Source of the DNA: Mycolicibacterium pyrenivorans
GTDB taxonomy: Bacteria; Actinomycetota; Actinomycetes; Mycobacteriales; Mycobacteriaceae
Direction of reading: 5' to 3'
Length of the DNA stretch: 64,000 nt
Assembly (NCBI RefSeq): GCF_025821625.1
Contig: NZ_JACKSH010000018.1
Span: 62,001 to 126,000, forward strand
In this document: piece by piece, positions 50,622 through 60,048 of the stretch
Layout of the letters: each line of letters begins with the position of its first letter
How positions within the stretch are numbered: position 1 is the first letter of the stretch
Made by a program: the position numbers and the translations under genes
Notes under the pieces: generated by a model
The model's database searches: none
The model's input: only the letters and a program-made list of their open reading frames with translations
What the model was told of the DNA's origin: nothing

Positions 50622-50684
50622 CGCCGAATGTTGGCTTGCGCCACGCTCACCTGTGCATAGCGTGCCTCAATACAACATTCGGCG
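50622..50684. repeat. 12-bp inverted repeat upstream of the nuclease-like gene
   Basis: CGCCGAATGTTG (50622-50633) is matched by CAACATTCGGCG (50673-50684) with a 39-base loop. It lies between the start of the AbiEi/DUF559 gene and the purH stop, so it could be a purH/nuclease promoter hairpin or an element end paired with the repeat at 49624-49672. Confidence 0.65.
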
Positions 50685-50696
50685 CCAAACAAGCCG

Positions 50697-52286
50697 TCAG
50701 TGCGCGAAGTGACGCGCCCCGGTCAGATACAACGTGACGCCGGCGGCCTCGGCGGCCGCGGTCACCTCGCCGTCGCGCACCGAGCCCCCGGGATGTACGA
50801 CGGCCTTCACCCCGGCGCGGATCAGGGTCTCCAGACCGTCCGGGAACGGGAAGAACGCATCCGATGCCCCGACCGCCCCCTGGGTGCGCTCGCCGGCGCG
50901 CTCGACCGCAAGCCGGGCCGCGTCCACCCTATTGACCTGGCCCATGCCGACACCGACGGTGGCGCCGTCCTTGGCGATGACGATCGCGTTGGACTTGACC
51001 GCCCGGCAGGTCCGCCAGGCGAACACCAGATCTGCCAGCGTCTCGGGGTCCGCCGGTGAGCCGGTGGCCAGCGTCCAGTTCGCGGGGTTGTCGCCGCCGG
51101 CGTCGATCGCGTCGCGTTGTTGCAGCAGCAGGCCGCCGCTGACCTGACGGAACTCGGTGCCGCCCTGCTGCGGTTCGGAGGCGACGAGCACGCGGATGTT
51201 CTTCTTGCCTGCAAGCACTTCCACCGCTCCCGGCTCATAGGCGGGCGCGATGATCACCTCGGTGAAGATGCCGGAGACGGTCTCGGCCATCTCGACACTG
51301 ACCTCGGTGTTGGCCGCGATGACCCCGCCGAACGCCGACAGCGGATCACATTCGTGGGCCTTGCGGTGGGCATCGGCGACGGACACCGACGACACCGCAA
51401 TGCCGCACGGGTTCGCGTGCTTGATGATCGCCACGCAGATGTCCTCGTGGTCGAATGCCGCGCGCCACGCGGCATCGGCGTCGGTGTAGTTGTTGTAGGA
51501 CATCTCTTTTCCGTGCAGCTGCTCGGCCTGCGCCAGTCCCGGCCACGCGCCGTCATCGCTGTAGAGCGCGGCCTGCTGGTGGGGGTTCTCGCCGTAACGC
51601 AGCACGGCGGTGCGACGGAACGTCGCGCCGAGCCACGGGGGCAGCGACGCCGCGGCATGCGCCCCGGCCGTGCCGTTTTCGGGGGCCAGCACCGACTCCA
51701 TCCAGGACGCCACCGCGACGTCGTACTCGGCGGTGTGCCGGAATGCCAGCGACGCCAGCTTCTTTCGCTCGTCGAGGGTGAAGCCGCCCGACCGCACCGC
51801 GGCCAGGACACCGTCGTAGCCCAGCGGGTCGACGACCACCGCGACGCTCGGATGGTTCTTGGCGGCCGCGCGCACCATCGACGGACCGCCGATGTCGATC
51901 TGCTCCACACACTCGTCGACGCCGGCCCCGGAGTTGACGGTCTGGGTGAACGGGTACAGGTTCACCACCACGAGTTCGAACGCCGCCACGCCCAGTTGGG
52001 CAAGCGCCGCAACGTGTTCGGGCTTGCGCAGGTCGGCGAGCAGGCCGGCGTGCACGTGGGGGTGCAGCGTCTTGACCCGGCCGTCGAGCACCTCGGGGAA
52101 ACCGGTGACGTCCTCGACCGGTGTCACCGGGATGCCCTCCTCGGCAATGGTTTTCGCGGTCGACCCGGTGGACACGATGTCGACACCGGCAGCGTGCAGC
52201 CCCTGCGCAAGCGGTCCGAGGCCGGTCTTGTCGTAGACGCTGATCAACGCGCGGCGGATTCGCCTGCGGCCCTCGTTCTCGCTCAT
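50697..52286 (-). CDS. purH: bifunctional AICAR transformylase/IMP cyclohydrolase
   Basis: 529 residues, orthologue of Rv0957. The N-terminal 200 residues are the IMP cyclohydrolase ([34 protein letters not shown]); the rest is the AICAR transformylase with the catalytic KHANPCG and [13 protein letters not shown] motifs. It performs the last two steps of IMP synthesis using 10-formyl-THF. ATG overlaps the purN stop (ATGA), so the two formyl-folate enzymes are coupled. Confidence 0.97.
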   Translation of the reverse strand: MSENEGRRRIRRALISVYDKTGLGPLAQGLHAAGVDIVSTGSTAKTIAEEGIPVTPVEDVTGFPEVLDGRVKTLHPHVHAGLLADLRKPEHVAALAQLGVAAFELVVVNLYPFTQTVNSGAGVDECVEQIDIGGPSMVRAAAKNHPSVAVVVDPLGYDGVLAAVRSGGFTLDERKKLASLAFRHTAEYDVAVASWMESVLAPENGTAGAHAAASLPPWLGATFRRTAVLRYGENPHQQAALYSDDGAWPGLAQAEQLHGKEMSYNNYTDADAAWRAAFDHEDICVAIIKHANPCGIAVSSVSVADAHRKAHECDPLSAFGGVIAANTEVSVEMAETVSGIFTEVIIAPAYEPGAVEVLAGKKNIRVLVASEPQQGGTEFRQVSGGLLLQQRDAIDAGGDNPANWTLATGSPADPETLADLVFAWRTCRAVKSNAIVIAKDGATVGVGMGQVNRVDAARLAVERAGERTQGAVGASDAFFPFPDGLETLIRAGVKAVVHPGGSVRDGEVTAAAEAAGVTLYLTGARHFAH

Positions 52287-52912
52287 CCTATGGTCGCCTT
52301 TCGTCCTGTCCAGGTCACGCCGCGGGTTGCCGCCGCTTCCAGCACATCCACCAGCAGCGCTCTCTCGATCACCTTGATCCGTTCGTGCAGGGTCGCTTCG
52401 TCGTCGCCGTCCAGCACCGGGACCGCCTGCTGGGCGAGGATCGGCCCGGTGTCGGTTCCGGCGTCCACGAGGTGCACCGTGCAGCCGGTGACCCTGACCC
52501 CGTAGGCCAGCGCATCGGGGACCGCATGCGCACCGGGGAACGCAGGCAGCAGCGCGGGATGGGTGTTGATCACCCTGCCGGGAAACGTCGAAAGAAATTT
52601 GGCGCCAAGGATTTTCATGAACCCCGCCGACACGATCAGATCCGGGTCGTGGGCGGCTGTCGCCTCGGTGATGGCGGCGTCCCAGGCGGTGCGGTCCGGG
52701 TGGTCGGCGAGCGGGACGGTGAACGTCGGCACCGAGGCGTCCGCCGCGATGTCGACGGCCGCGCAGATCCGGTCGGTTCCGACCGCGACGATGCGGGCGG
52801 GGTAGTCGCCGACGGCGGCTTTCAGCAGTGACGCGAGCAGCGAGCCGGTGCCGGAGGCGAGTACCACCACCCGTGCGGGCGCGCTCGGGGGCACACGGAC
52901 CGCTGGCTGCAC
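52283..52912 (-). CDS. purN: phosphoribosylglycinamide formyltransferase
   Basis: 209 residues, orthologue of Rv0956. It formylates glycinamide ribonucleotide with 10-formyl-[18 protein letters not shown] is the phosphate-binding loop, and the catalytic Asn-His-Asp set is in [15 protein letters not shown] and [18 protein letters not shown] start at 52912, 22 bases from the perM stop, so the series perM, purN, purH is probably one transcript, as in M. tuberculosis. Confidence 0.96.
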   Translation of the reverse strand: MQPAVRVPPSAPARVVVLASGTGSLLASLLKAAVGDYPARIVAVGTDRICAAVDIAADASVPTFTVPLADHPDRTAWDAAITEATAAHDPDLIVSAGFMKILGAKFLSTFPGRVINTHPALLPAFPGAHAVPDALAYGVRVTGCTVHLVDAGTDTGPILAQQAVPVLDGDDEATLHERIKVIERALLVDVLEAAATRGVTWTGRKATIG

Positions 52913-52933
52913 GCCTGAGAGCCTAGTGGGTGG

Positions 52934-54394
52934 TCAACCGGCGCTTCCTCCGCGGTTGCCGCCGGCATCGTCGGCACGCCCGTCGATGTCGTCCACGACG
53001 AAGTGCTCCTCGGGGTCGAGGTCCTCGAGCGGCGGCTCGTCCTCGAGCGGCGGACGCGGGACGGGCTGCTCGCCGACCACTGGGCCGGGGTCCGGACCGG
53101 TCGCGGTCGGCACAGGCTCGATCTCGACGGTGTCGACCGGTTCCTCATCCGCTGCGGCCTCGGGCTCGGAGATGACCTCGCCCGTCTCGGCTTCGGTGTC
53201 CGTGTCGGCGTCGGCGGCCGGTGCGGCGACCTTCGGGCGCCGCACCCGCGCCTGGAATCCACCCGACATGGCGACGGTCAGCGCGCCGATGCCGGCGAAC
53301 CACAGGAACACCGCAGGGCCGAACGTCGTCTGGTCGACGCCGACGTCGCCGAAATTGCCGAGCGCTCCCCCGCCCGCGGCCCCCAACAGCGCCATCGTCG
53401 CGGCCGCGATCGCCGCCGCGACGACCACTTTGGCCAGCGCGGACAGCAGCGGCAGCGGGTGCCGGGCACACTGCTGCCCGAGTGCCACAGCGGACACCGC
53501 CGCAACGATCAGCAGCGCGACCCACACCGGGCCCAGCGGCGGTGTCGGTACCGCGGCCAACACCGGCAGTGCAGGGATGTCCCCGCCGAACACCGTGAAC
53601 GAGCTGAACGTGGCAAGCCCGACATGGGCGCTCGAGCCGACCGCCACCGCCGCTGCGCCGACCATGACGTTGGGGATGTACAGAATCGAGAGCACCGTCA
53701 GGCTCAACTGCCCGAACATCGAATCGGTGATCGAGTACAGCTCGTGCATGGTCGACCAGTGCACGATCAGCGACCCGGCCACGATCGCGCCGGACAGTCC
53801 CACCAGGGCGAGCACGCCCGCGCCGGCGGCCCGGACCGCGTCCGGCAGCCATTTCGGCAGCGGTGAGGTGCGCAGAAGGTGCCGACCCACCCGTGACCCG
53901 ACACCGAGCAGCGCACCGATCGCGTGGACGGTGAGCACACTTCCGAACGCGCGCAGCGCGTCGGGGGTCTGCAGTTCGGTCAGCACCGAGGCGGCGTCGT
54001 GGATCACGGCCAGGCACAGCGCCGCGATCAGCACCGGACCACCCAGCGCGGAGGCCACCACCCAGCGGGTGACGAACCACGACGTGCTGATCGTCGCGGA
54101 CGCCGTCGTTCGTGCGGTGCCGTAGACCATCGCCAGGACCGGCAGCAGTGGCATCACGCCGAGCGCGCTGCCGCCGATCGACACCGGCACCTGGTGCACC
54201 CCCAGCCACATGCTGGCGATCGCCCCGAGCGCGCCGGTCATGTCGCTGTTGGCGATCACCAGCTGCAGCAGCACCACCGCGGCGATGATGGCCAGCGCGA
54301 CCAGGGACGGCCCGAACGCAACCCGGAGAAGGTCACGCGCCTGGCGTGTCCCGACTGGTCTGGGGGCACCTCCCGCGTGCGGGCGATAGTTCAC
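52934..54394 (-). CDS. perM: integral membrane protein PerM (DUF6350)
   Basis: 486 residues, orthologue of Rv0955. About nine hydrophobic segments fill residues 25-395; the last 90 residues are an acidic Pro/Glu-rich cytosolic tail. In M. tuberculosis PerM is needed for persistence in chronic infection and stabilises the divisome protein FtsB. The GTG at 54394 follows GAGGAG at a wide spacing, so the start is moderately sure. It stands between the Rv0954-like divisome-associated gene and purN. Confidence 0.88.
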   Translation of the reverse strand: MNYRPHAGGAPRPVGTRQARDLLRVAFGPSLVALAIIAAVVLLQLVIANSDMTGALGAIASMWLGVHQVPVSIGGSALGVMPLLPVLAMVYGTARTTASATISTSWFVTRWVVASALGGPVLIAALCLAVIHDAASVLTELQTPDALRAFGSVLTVHAIGALLGVGSRVGRHLLRTSPLPKWLPDAVRAAGAGVLALVGLSGAIVAGSLIVHWSTMHELYSITDSMFGQLSLTVLSILYIPNVMVGAAAVAVGSSAHVGLATFSSFTVFGGDIPALPVLAAVPTPPLGPVWVALLIVAAVSAVALGQQCARHPLPLLSALAKVVVAAAIAAATMALLGAAGGGALGNFGDVGVDQTTFGPAVFLWFAGIGALTVAMSGGFQARVRRPKVAAPAADADTDTEAETGEVISEPEAAADEEPVDTVEIEPVPTATGPDPGPVVGEQPVPRPPLEDEPPLEDLDPEEHFVVDDIDGRADDAGGNRGGSAG

Positions 54395-54471
54395 GGGTCA
54401 GGCCGCTCCTCGCACAAGCTCGGGCGCGCGCCGGTCGCGCACGCGCGGCTCAGACTACGACGCCGCTCAGA

Positions 54472-55311
54472 TTACGACGGTGACTGTCCCGACTGCGAGG
54501 ATGGCGACTGGTGTTGCGTGGGCACCTGTGTCGTCGGCGTATTGCTCGACGGCGGCTGGCCGTAGGTGGGGAACCCGGTGGGTGGGGTCGGCGGCCCGGA
54601 CTGTCCGGACTGTCCGGACGGCGACGTCGCGGGGAACCCGCCGGTCGACGGACCGGTGCCGGGATAGCCACCGCCACCGTAAGGGGTCGGATAACCCGGT
54701 CGCTGCTGAGGCGACTGCTGGTGGGGCTGTCCCTGGGGCTGCTGACCGTAGTACGAGCCCGGGTACTGGCCGTACTGCTGCTGCTGCTCGTACTTGGGCC
54801 GGGGAACCGGCGCGGAGATGATTCCGGCGTCGAGCAGCAGCGCACCGACGCCGACGATCGCCTGGATGGCGGTGAAGGCGACCACGAGATACATGCCCCA
54901 GTCGATGGTGACGCCGTCGGGGGCGGTGAGCACGACCGAGAGGACCAGCAGGAAGCTCAGCAGCGAGAGCACCCCGACCAGCGCCGGACGGGCCTTCTGC
55001 TTCGGCAGCAGACCGACGCCGGCGATCAGCGCGGCCAGCACCGAGGCGACCACCGCGAGGTCGATCCGGAACGGCGTGATGAAGAACTCGGTGCCCGCGG
55101 TGAACTGGGGACCGAAGCTCCCCAGGTAGACCAGGAATCCGAGGGCGGCGATGGCCGCGGCGAGGTACGCCGGCAGCTTGTTGACGCCCGCCGGGCTCGG
55201 GTCGGTCTCAGGGTGCCTGCTGAACTGCTGGGTCGGCGCGGTGAACTGGGGGTTCGGCTGCTGCGCGGGCGGGTAGCCGGGGCCTCCGGTCGGGCCTTGG
55301 GGGTAAGACAT
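54472..55311 (-). CDS. Rv0954-like membrane protein (DUF5336)
   Basis: 279 residues. A Pro/Gln-rich N-terminal tail (1-45) leads to four membrane spans (about 47-68, 78-98, 108-128, 138-160), then a long Tyr/Gln/Pro/Gly-rich C-terminal tail of about 110 residues that is probably disordered. This is the layout of the 34-kDa antigen family; Rv0954 has been placed at the mycobacterial divisome. ATG at 55311 has GGAGAGG upstream. Same strand as perM with a 77-base gap that contains a 17-base imperfect direct repeat. Confidence 0.88.
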   Translation of the reverse strand: MSYPQGPTGGPGYPPAQQPNPQFTAPTQQFSRHPETDPSPAGVNKLPAYLAAAIAALGFLVYLGSFGPQFTAGTEFFITPFRIDLAVVASVLAALIAGVGLLPKQKARPALVGVLSLLSFLLVLSVVLTAPDGVTIDWGMYLVVAFTAIQAIVGVGALLLDAGIISAPVPRPKYEQQQQYGQYPGSYYGQQPQGQPHQQSPQQRPGYPTPYGGGGYPGTGPSTGGFPATSPSGQSGQSGPPTPPTGFPTYGQPPSSNTPTTQVPTQHQSPSSQSGQSPS

Positions 55312-55719
55312 GACCTCTCCTGTGCTGATCGGGCATCGGATCGACGGTGACGTCGACGTTGACGACCTGTGTGGGCTGGTCCATTCGCGATGGCGACGGG
55401 CCGCCTGAGCGATTCGATGATCCACGCTAGCGCACCGCCGGGTACGGCCGACACGCCTCGGGACCGCAGGCGCGTCCCGCGCCGGTGGATCGCGCAGGTG
55501 GGCGCCGGTGCGTCGAACCCGCCCTGGGAGACGCTCGCGATGAAGGCTTGCGATGCAGGAAAGTCAGCCGCCGCCAATCCGTCAGCGTAGTTCGGGGCGA
55601 CGTCAGCGACGCCGTTTCCGACAGATGTGGTTCGCCACGACGTTCAGGACACCCGTCGGCAGACCCCCGGCCGGAGACGGCCTTGCGGTTACGGACTGAA
55701 ACACGTTCTAATTCTGGGC
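55312..55719. other. divergent intergenic region before the F420 oxidoreductase
   Basis: 408 bases between the starts of the Rv0954-like gene and the F420-dependent oxidoreductase. Open frames here have no family resemblance. It contains the KstR-like box at 55697-55710; no other site was recognised. Confidence 0.6.
55697..55710. promoter_or_regulatory. KstR-box-like site upstream of the F420 oxidoreductase
   Basis: TGAAACACGTTCTA fits the KstR operator TNNAACNNGTTNNA at all eight fixed positions. It ends ten bases before the ATG. KstR represses sterol-catabolism genes in mycobacteria and is released by a cholesterol-derived CoA ester. Confidence 0.65.
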
Positions 55720-56568
55720 ATGGACTTCGGGCTGGTGCTTTTCACGTCGGATCGCGGGATCACCCCGGCAGCGGCGGCCAAACTGGCCGACGACCACGGC
55801 TTCACAACGTTCTACGTGCCCGAACACACCCACATCCCGATCAAACGCCAGGCCGCCCACCCCACCACCGGCGACGAAACCCTGCCCGACGACCGCTACA
55901 TGCGCACCCTGGACCCCTGGGTCTCCCTGGGCACCGCCGCCGCGGTCACCACCCGCGTCCGACTGTCCACCGCAGTGGCCCTGCCCGTCGAACACGACCC
56001 CATCACCCTGGCCAAATCCATCGCCACCCTCGACCACCTCTCCGGCGGCCGGGTCTCCCTCGGCGTCGGGTTCGGCTGGAACACCGACGAACTGGCCGAC
56101 CACAACGTGCCCCCCGCCCGCCGACGCACCATGCTGCGCGAATACCTCGAAGCCATGCGCGCCCTGTGGACCGCCGAAGAAGCCGAATACGCCGGCGAGT
56201 TCGTCAACTTCGGCCCCTCCTGGGCCTGGCCCAAACCGATCCAAACCCACATCCCGATCCTCGTCGGCGCCGCGGGCACCGAAAAGAACTTCAAATGGAT
56301 CGCCCGCTCCGCCGACGGCTGGATCACCACACCCCGCGACTTCGACATCGACACACCCGTCAAACTCCTCCAGGACACCTGGGCCGCCGCCGACCGCCAC
56401 GGAGCACCGGCGATCGTCGCCCTCGACTTCAAACCCGACCCCGACAAACTCGCCCGCTGGAAAGACCTCGGCGTCACCGAAGTCCTCTTCGGCCTCCCCG
56501 ACAAACCCGAACCCGACATCACCACCTACGTCGAACGCCTCGCAGGAAAACTCGAGGGCCTGGGCTGA
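55720..56568 (+). CDS. LLM-class F420-dependent oxidoreductase (Rv0953c-like)
   Basis: 282 residues, the length of Rv0953c. A luciferase-like TIM barrel: LVLFTSDRGITPA start, VPEHTHIPIKR, then ATLDHLSGGRVSLGVGFGWN, the classic flavin/F420-phosphate turn, and PIQTHIPILVGAAG. It should use coenzyme F420 for hydride transfer; substrate unknown, with sterol- or lipid-related chemistry hinted by the KstR-like box. Codon use is unusual for the window: nearly all Glu are GAA and Lys AAA with strong C-ending codons, unlike the GAG/AAG-rich neighbours, which suggests transfer or replacement of this gene. Confidence 0.88.
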   Translation: MDFGLVLFTSDRGITPAAAAKLADDHGFTTFYVPEHTHIPIKRQAAHPTTGDETLPDDRYMRTLDPWVSLGTAAAVTTRVRLSTAVALPVEHDPITLAKSIATLDHLSGGRVSLGVGFGWNTDELADHNVPPARRRTMLREYLEAMRALWTAEEAEYAGEFVNFGPSWAWPKPIQTHIPILVGAAGTEKNFKWIARSADGWITTPRDFDIDTPVKLLQDTWAAADRHGAPAIVALDFKPDPDKLARWKDLGVTEVLFGLPDKPEPDITTYVERLAGKLEGLG

Positions 56569-56615
56569 CCGGATCGAACCGGTAACGTTCACCGCCCGGG
56601 AGCGCGATACTCCAG

Positions 56616-57134
56616 GTGATGATGAGGTCTTCGATCGGGCGCGCCCACCTCGTCGTCGGCCTGTCGGCGCTGGCACTGGCAGCGGGTAGCGCTCAGGCGA
56701 CAGCCACCCCGCCGGCAGGATTTCCCGATCTGTCTGCCTACGCGCCCGTCGACACGCAGACCTACAGTCAGAGTTCGCCCCGCTTCATCGGCTTCGACTT
56801 CATCACCCCGGACGGCCAATTGTGCGGTCACAACACGATGAACTCGCTGGGCGATCCGGCCCGGCTGACGCTGTCGTGCGAGGGGCCGCGCCCCGATCTC
56901 GGGCCGGGTACGTGGCTGGTCCGCGCCGCCACCGATGAGCCGGCGGTCGTGGAACCGTCGTACCCGCCGCTGGATCCGGCCTCGCTGGCAGCGAGCGGGG
57001 CCCGGCAACTCCCCCCGATGCACAAGATCGTGCACCAGGCCATCGAGTGTGGTGTCGACGACCAGGGCATGACCGCATGCCGGGTCGGTGATCACGGGTT
57101 CGTACTCACCCCGACATCGACGGAACTGTTCTAG
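56616..57134 (+). CDS. small secreted protein of unknown function
   Basis: 172 residues, GTG or the next ATG as start (GTG-ATG-ATG run at 56616-56624). A signal peptide (about 1-30, cleavage after AQATA) gives a mature chain with four cysteines (QLCGHN, LSCEGP, IECGVD, TACRVG) that can make two disulfides. The pattern resembles a family of small exported mycobacterial proteins; no function known. Its stop (TAG) and the thiolase-like gene's stop overlap on opposite strands at 57131-57134. Absent from the syntenic M. tuberculosis position as I recall it. Confidence 0.72.
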   Translation: MMMRSSIGRAHLVVGLSALALAAGSAQATATPPAGFPDLSAYAPVDTQTYSQSSPRFIGFDFITPDGQLCGHNTMNSLGDPARLTLSCEGPRPDLGPGTWLVRAATDEPAVVEPSYPPLDPASLAASGARQLPPMHKIVHQAIECGVDDQGMTACRVGDHGFVLTPTSTELF

Positions 57135-58660
57135 CGCAGCACCGCGCGGTTGCCGTTGTCGGTAGGCGTCACCGAGACCTCGACGCCCAGCGGATCACCG
57201 TCGGACATCAACGACACCAGGTCGGCATCCTCACTGGTCGCCATGAATCGCGAACCGTCATCGTTGCGCCTGCCGACGATGATGCCGGTGCGCACCGGCC
57301 AGTCGTAGCGCACCGAGTAGGTCTCGATGGTGCCGGCGCCGTCGGCGACCTTGGTGACCGGCACCGTCGGCAACCCGGCGACCTGTCTGTTCAGCTCCGC
57401 GCTGCGCGAGGTCCGCCATTCGACGGGCTCGGTCGAGTAGATGCCGACCGAATACTTGCTCATGATCCCGCCGTTGGCGCCGACGAAGCCGAACCGCCCT
57501 GGCGCGTCGCGCATCTGGCCGACGGTCTCGGCGATCCCGTGCAGCGAATAGCTGTTTCCGGGCCCACCGAAGTAGGGCAGTCCGCCGGTGAGCGTGAGGC
57601 CGCGGGGATCGTCGCCCGACAGTCCGAGCGTTTCGCAGATCACGAACACCGGGAACGGGAAACAGCTGTAGAGGTCGAACGTGGCGATGTCGTCGACACC
57701 GACCCCCGCCACCCTCAGCCCTTCCTCGGCGGCCAGCACCGACGCCGGCCCGGCGCCGAGATCGACGCGGTCGAGGAGCGGCTGCTCGATCAGGTCCGAG
57801 TGTCCGTGCAGGTACACCCACTTCTCTTCCGGCACACCGAGTCTGCGTGCGGCCTCCACGGACATCACCACGGCCGCGGCTCCCTGGTTGACGGTGTCGC
57901 GGGCGACGAGAAGCCGGGGGTACGGGTCGCAGATCATCCGGTTCTCGTCGGTGACGGTCTCGATCTCGGAGACCGAGCGTTCCACCGGCGATGACGAGAA
58001 GGGGTTCTTGGCAGCAACTTTCGACATCGGCGCGAAGAGCTCGGCCATCTGGTGGCGGTACTCGCGGACGCTCAGGCCGAGGCGGGACCGTCGCGCGTTG
58101 TCGAGAAGGCCGTACTGGACCGGCGCACCGGTGAGCCCGTGCTGCACGGTGTACTCGTCGACGTAGCTGAAGATCTGGTGACCGCGGTCCTCGAGCTGAC
58201 CGTCCACGGTCTCGGTGTAGTCAGGCTTGTCGTCTCTGCCTGCGAAGTACTTGGCCGTCGAGCCGGCCTCGGAGCCCATGATCATGACGACGTCGGCGTT
58301 TCCCGCGACGATGGTGGTGCCGGACTCGGTGACGAGCTTTTGCGGACTCTGCCCGCCGACCGGTTCCAGCACCACACGGGCGGGGTCGCCACCGAGCCTT
58401 TTCATCACCGATCGCGGGTAGTTGTTCGACTTGCCCAGCGGCGCAGGCATGGGTCCCGAGATCTCGAACTGCCGCAGCCCGAACACCGTGTCGACGGCCT
58501 TGGCGACCTCGGCGACGTCGGCACCGGTGTCGGCGAGCGCGGCGCGCGCCGCAGCCGTCGCGAGGTCGACCGCCGACATTCCGCGGTAGTCGGGATCGTC
58601 GATCCGCTCGGTGAACTGCCCGACTCCGACGATGACCGGCGTCCGTGGATCAACCGCCAT
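57131..58660 (-). CDS. thiolase-like protein lacking the nucleophilic cysteine
   Basis: 509 residues of the SCP2-thiolase superfamily. The N-terminal TPVIVGVGQFTERIDDP, and GG-LPYFGGPGNSYSLHGIAE with the catalytic-type histidine near residue 395, are recognisable. Where thiolases have the acylated cysteine, this protein reads VGGQSPQKLV, so it cannot act as an ordinary thiolase; it resembles the thiolase-like protein TLP1 group of mycobacteria, which adds a C-terminal beta-barrel domain. A CoA-binding, transfer or condensation role is possible. ATG at 58660; three minicistron repeats and a KstR-like site are upstream. Confidence 0.8.
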   Translation of the reverse strand: MAVDPRTPVIVGVGQFTERIDDPDYRGMSAVDLATAAARAALADTGADVAEVAKAVDTVFGLRQFEISGPMPAPLGKSNNYPRSVMKRLGGDPARVVLEPVGGQSPQKLVTESGTTIVAGNADVVMIMGSEAGSTAKYFAGRDDKPDYTETVDGQLEDRGHQIFSYVDEYTVQHGLTGAPVQYGLLDNARRSRLGLSVREYRHQMAELFAPMSKVAAKNPFSSSPVERSVSEIETVTDENRMICDPYPRLLVARDTVNQGAAAVVMSVEAARRLGVPEEKWVYLHGHSDLIEQPLLDRVDLGAGPASVLAAEEGLRVAGVGVDDIATFDLYSCFPFPVFVICETLGLSGDDPRGLTLTGGLPYFGGPGNSYSLHGIAETVGQMRDAPGRFGFVGANGGIMSKYSVGIYSTEPVEWRTSRSAELNRQVAGLPTVPVTKVADGAGTIETYSVRYDWPVRTGIIVGRRNDDGSRFMATSEDADLVSLMSDGDPLGVEVSVTPTDNGNRAVLR

Positions 58661-58770
58661 GCTGATGCCCTCTCGTCGCTCGTCCGCTCTTCGCGCAAGC
58701 GCTCATCTCGCTCGTCCGCTCTTCGCGCAAGCGCTCATCTCGCTCGTCCGCTCTTCGCGCAAGCGCTCAT
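58650..58770 (-). repeat. 32-bp minicistron repeats upstream of the thiolase-like gene
   Basis: On the minus strand ATGs at 58770, 58738 and 58706 are exactly 32 bases apart. The first two frames encode MSACAKSGRAR and stop in a TGA overlapping the next ATG; the third diverges after ten codons (MSACAKSGRATRG) and stops at 58650 after overlapping the thiolase-like gene's ATG by 11 bases. ATGAGCGCTTGCGCGAAGA is shared with the second mprA-mprB unit. Confidence 0.9.
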
Positions 58771-58792
58771 CGCAGTTACTTCGGGAGGCTAA

Positions 58793-58806
58793 TAGAACAC
58801 GTTATC
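58793..58806. promoter_or_regulatory. KstR-like box upstream of the thiolase-like gene
   Basis: TAGAACACGTTATC matches seven of eight fixed KstR positions (final A is C). It lies upstream of the minicistrons on the thiolase side and about 80 bases upstream of the ATPase genes on the other, so it could serve either. Confidence 0.5.
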
Positions 58807-58839
58807 GTTTGGCCAACCCGCCTGATGTACACCAGAGCA

Positions 58840-58865
58840 GACGTACAACTACACAGATGTACGTC
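58840..58865. promoter_or_regulatory. operator-like palindrome and promoter of the ATPase pair
   Basis: GACGTACA (58840-58847), ten bases, TGTACGTC (58858-58865) is a perfect inverted repeat. It is followed by TAGAAT at 58876-58881, a strong -10 element whose transcript would begin at the GTG 58888, that is, leaderless. A protein on the palindrome would cover the -35 region. Confidence 0.65.
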
Positions 58866-58887
58866 CAATCTGACGTAGAATACCGGC

Positions 58888-60048
58888 GTGAACTGGCAGC
58901 CGCGCCCGATGTCGCTGGTCGTCGGCGGCGTCGTCCCCACCGAGGATGTCGTCGGCCGGGTCCGGGAGTCCAAAGAAGTGCTCGCGTCCCTGCCGCACTC
59001 GGGGGCAGTGCTGGTCGGGGATCGCAGACACGGCAAGACCTCGCTGTCACGGCTGGTCCAGCGGATGGCCGCCGACCAGGGCGCCGTGGTCGTCTCCGTC
59101 AGCGCCGAGCGGGAAACCTACGCCGAATTCGTGTCCGCGCTGATCTCGGAGCTGGCCCGGCTGGACCCATCCTGGGCGAAGGAACTCGCCAAGATCCGAC
59201 TCACCCTCACCGCCGGTCCCGTCCGGCTCGAACGCGACAGCCGTGCCGCGGCGACGTTGGACGACCTGCTCGACCATGCGATCCGCCGCGCAAGGGGCCG
59301 CATCCTGGCGTTGTTCATCGACGAGGTGAGCGTGCTGGCCCGCAACCTGGAGCGCGCCGAGCCCGGCTCCGGGGACACCTTCCTGCACATGCTTCGCCGG
59401 ATCCGCCAAGAGAATCCCGGCAAGGTCGCGACCGTACTGTCCGGATCAATCGGGTTCCACCACGTGTCCGCCGACGCACCCAGTACCGTCAACGACATCC
59501 CGAAGATCGCTGTCGGGCCCATCCGCTCCGACCACGCGACCTACCTCGCCGAGTGCCTGCTGCTGGGCAGCGCCACACCCACCACCGACCTGCACGCCGT
59601 GGGGACCGCGATCGCGGCGGCGGCCGAGAATGTGCCTTACTACATCCAGCATCTGGTGGCCGCGGCCAGGAAGTCGTCGCACGACACCCAGGTTCCGGCC
59701 TACCCGGAGCTGATCGACCTGCTGGTGCTCGATGCGATCGAAAACCCGTACGACCCCTGGGATCTACGCCACTATCGGGATCGGCTCCCCCACTACTACG
59801 GCCCGGATGCCGACGCCATCGCCGGGCTGCTCGACATCTATGCCCACGCGAACCGGCCACTGGACGTGGACACGACGCTGATGCGGCTGCGCAGCGAAGG
59901 CAGCCCGATCGCCGACCGGGCACAGCTGGTTTCGTTCATCGAACGACTGACGCTCGACCACTACCTGGTTCGCGACGGCAGCGACGCCGCTGCCGACAGA
60001 TTCTCCTCACCGTTGATGCAGCGCGCCTGGAAGGCGATGCGGCGGTGA
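58888..60048 (+). CDS. P-loop AAA/STAND-like ATPase A
   Basis: 386 residues. An N-terminal VGRVRES box, as in ORC/STAND ATPases, precedes Walker A GDRRHGKTS (G44-S52), Walker B ILALFIDEVSV (D145, E146) and a sensor region VATVLSGSIGF. The C-terminal 110 residues are helical, DLRHYRDRLPHYYG onward, with a probable winged helix (LERLTLDHYLVRDG type sequence). No membrane span or nuclease is present. It overlaps ATPase B by GTGA and is only distantly similar to it, so a hetero-oligomer is likely. Family unnamed to me; process unknown. GTG start, leaderless. Confidence 0.8.
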   Translation: MNWQPRPMSLVVGGVVPTEDVVGRVRESKEVLASLPHSGAVLVGDRRHGKTSLSRLVQRMAADQGAVVVSVSAERETYAEFVSALISELARLDPSWAKELAKIRLTLTAGPVRLERDSRAAATLDDLLDHAIRRARGRILALFIDEVSVLARNLERAEPGSGDTFLHMLRRIRQENPGKVATVLSGSIGFHHVSADAPSTVNDIPKIAVGPIRSDHATYLAECLLLGSATPTTDLHAVGTAIAAAAENVPYYIQHLVAAARKSSHDTQVPAYPELIDLLVLDAIENPYDPWDLRHYRDRLPHYYGPDADAIAGLLDIYAHANRPLDVDTTLMRLRSEGSPIADRAQLVSFIERLTLDHYLVRDGSDAAADRFSSPLMQRAWKAMRR

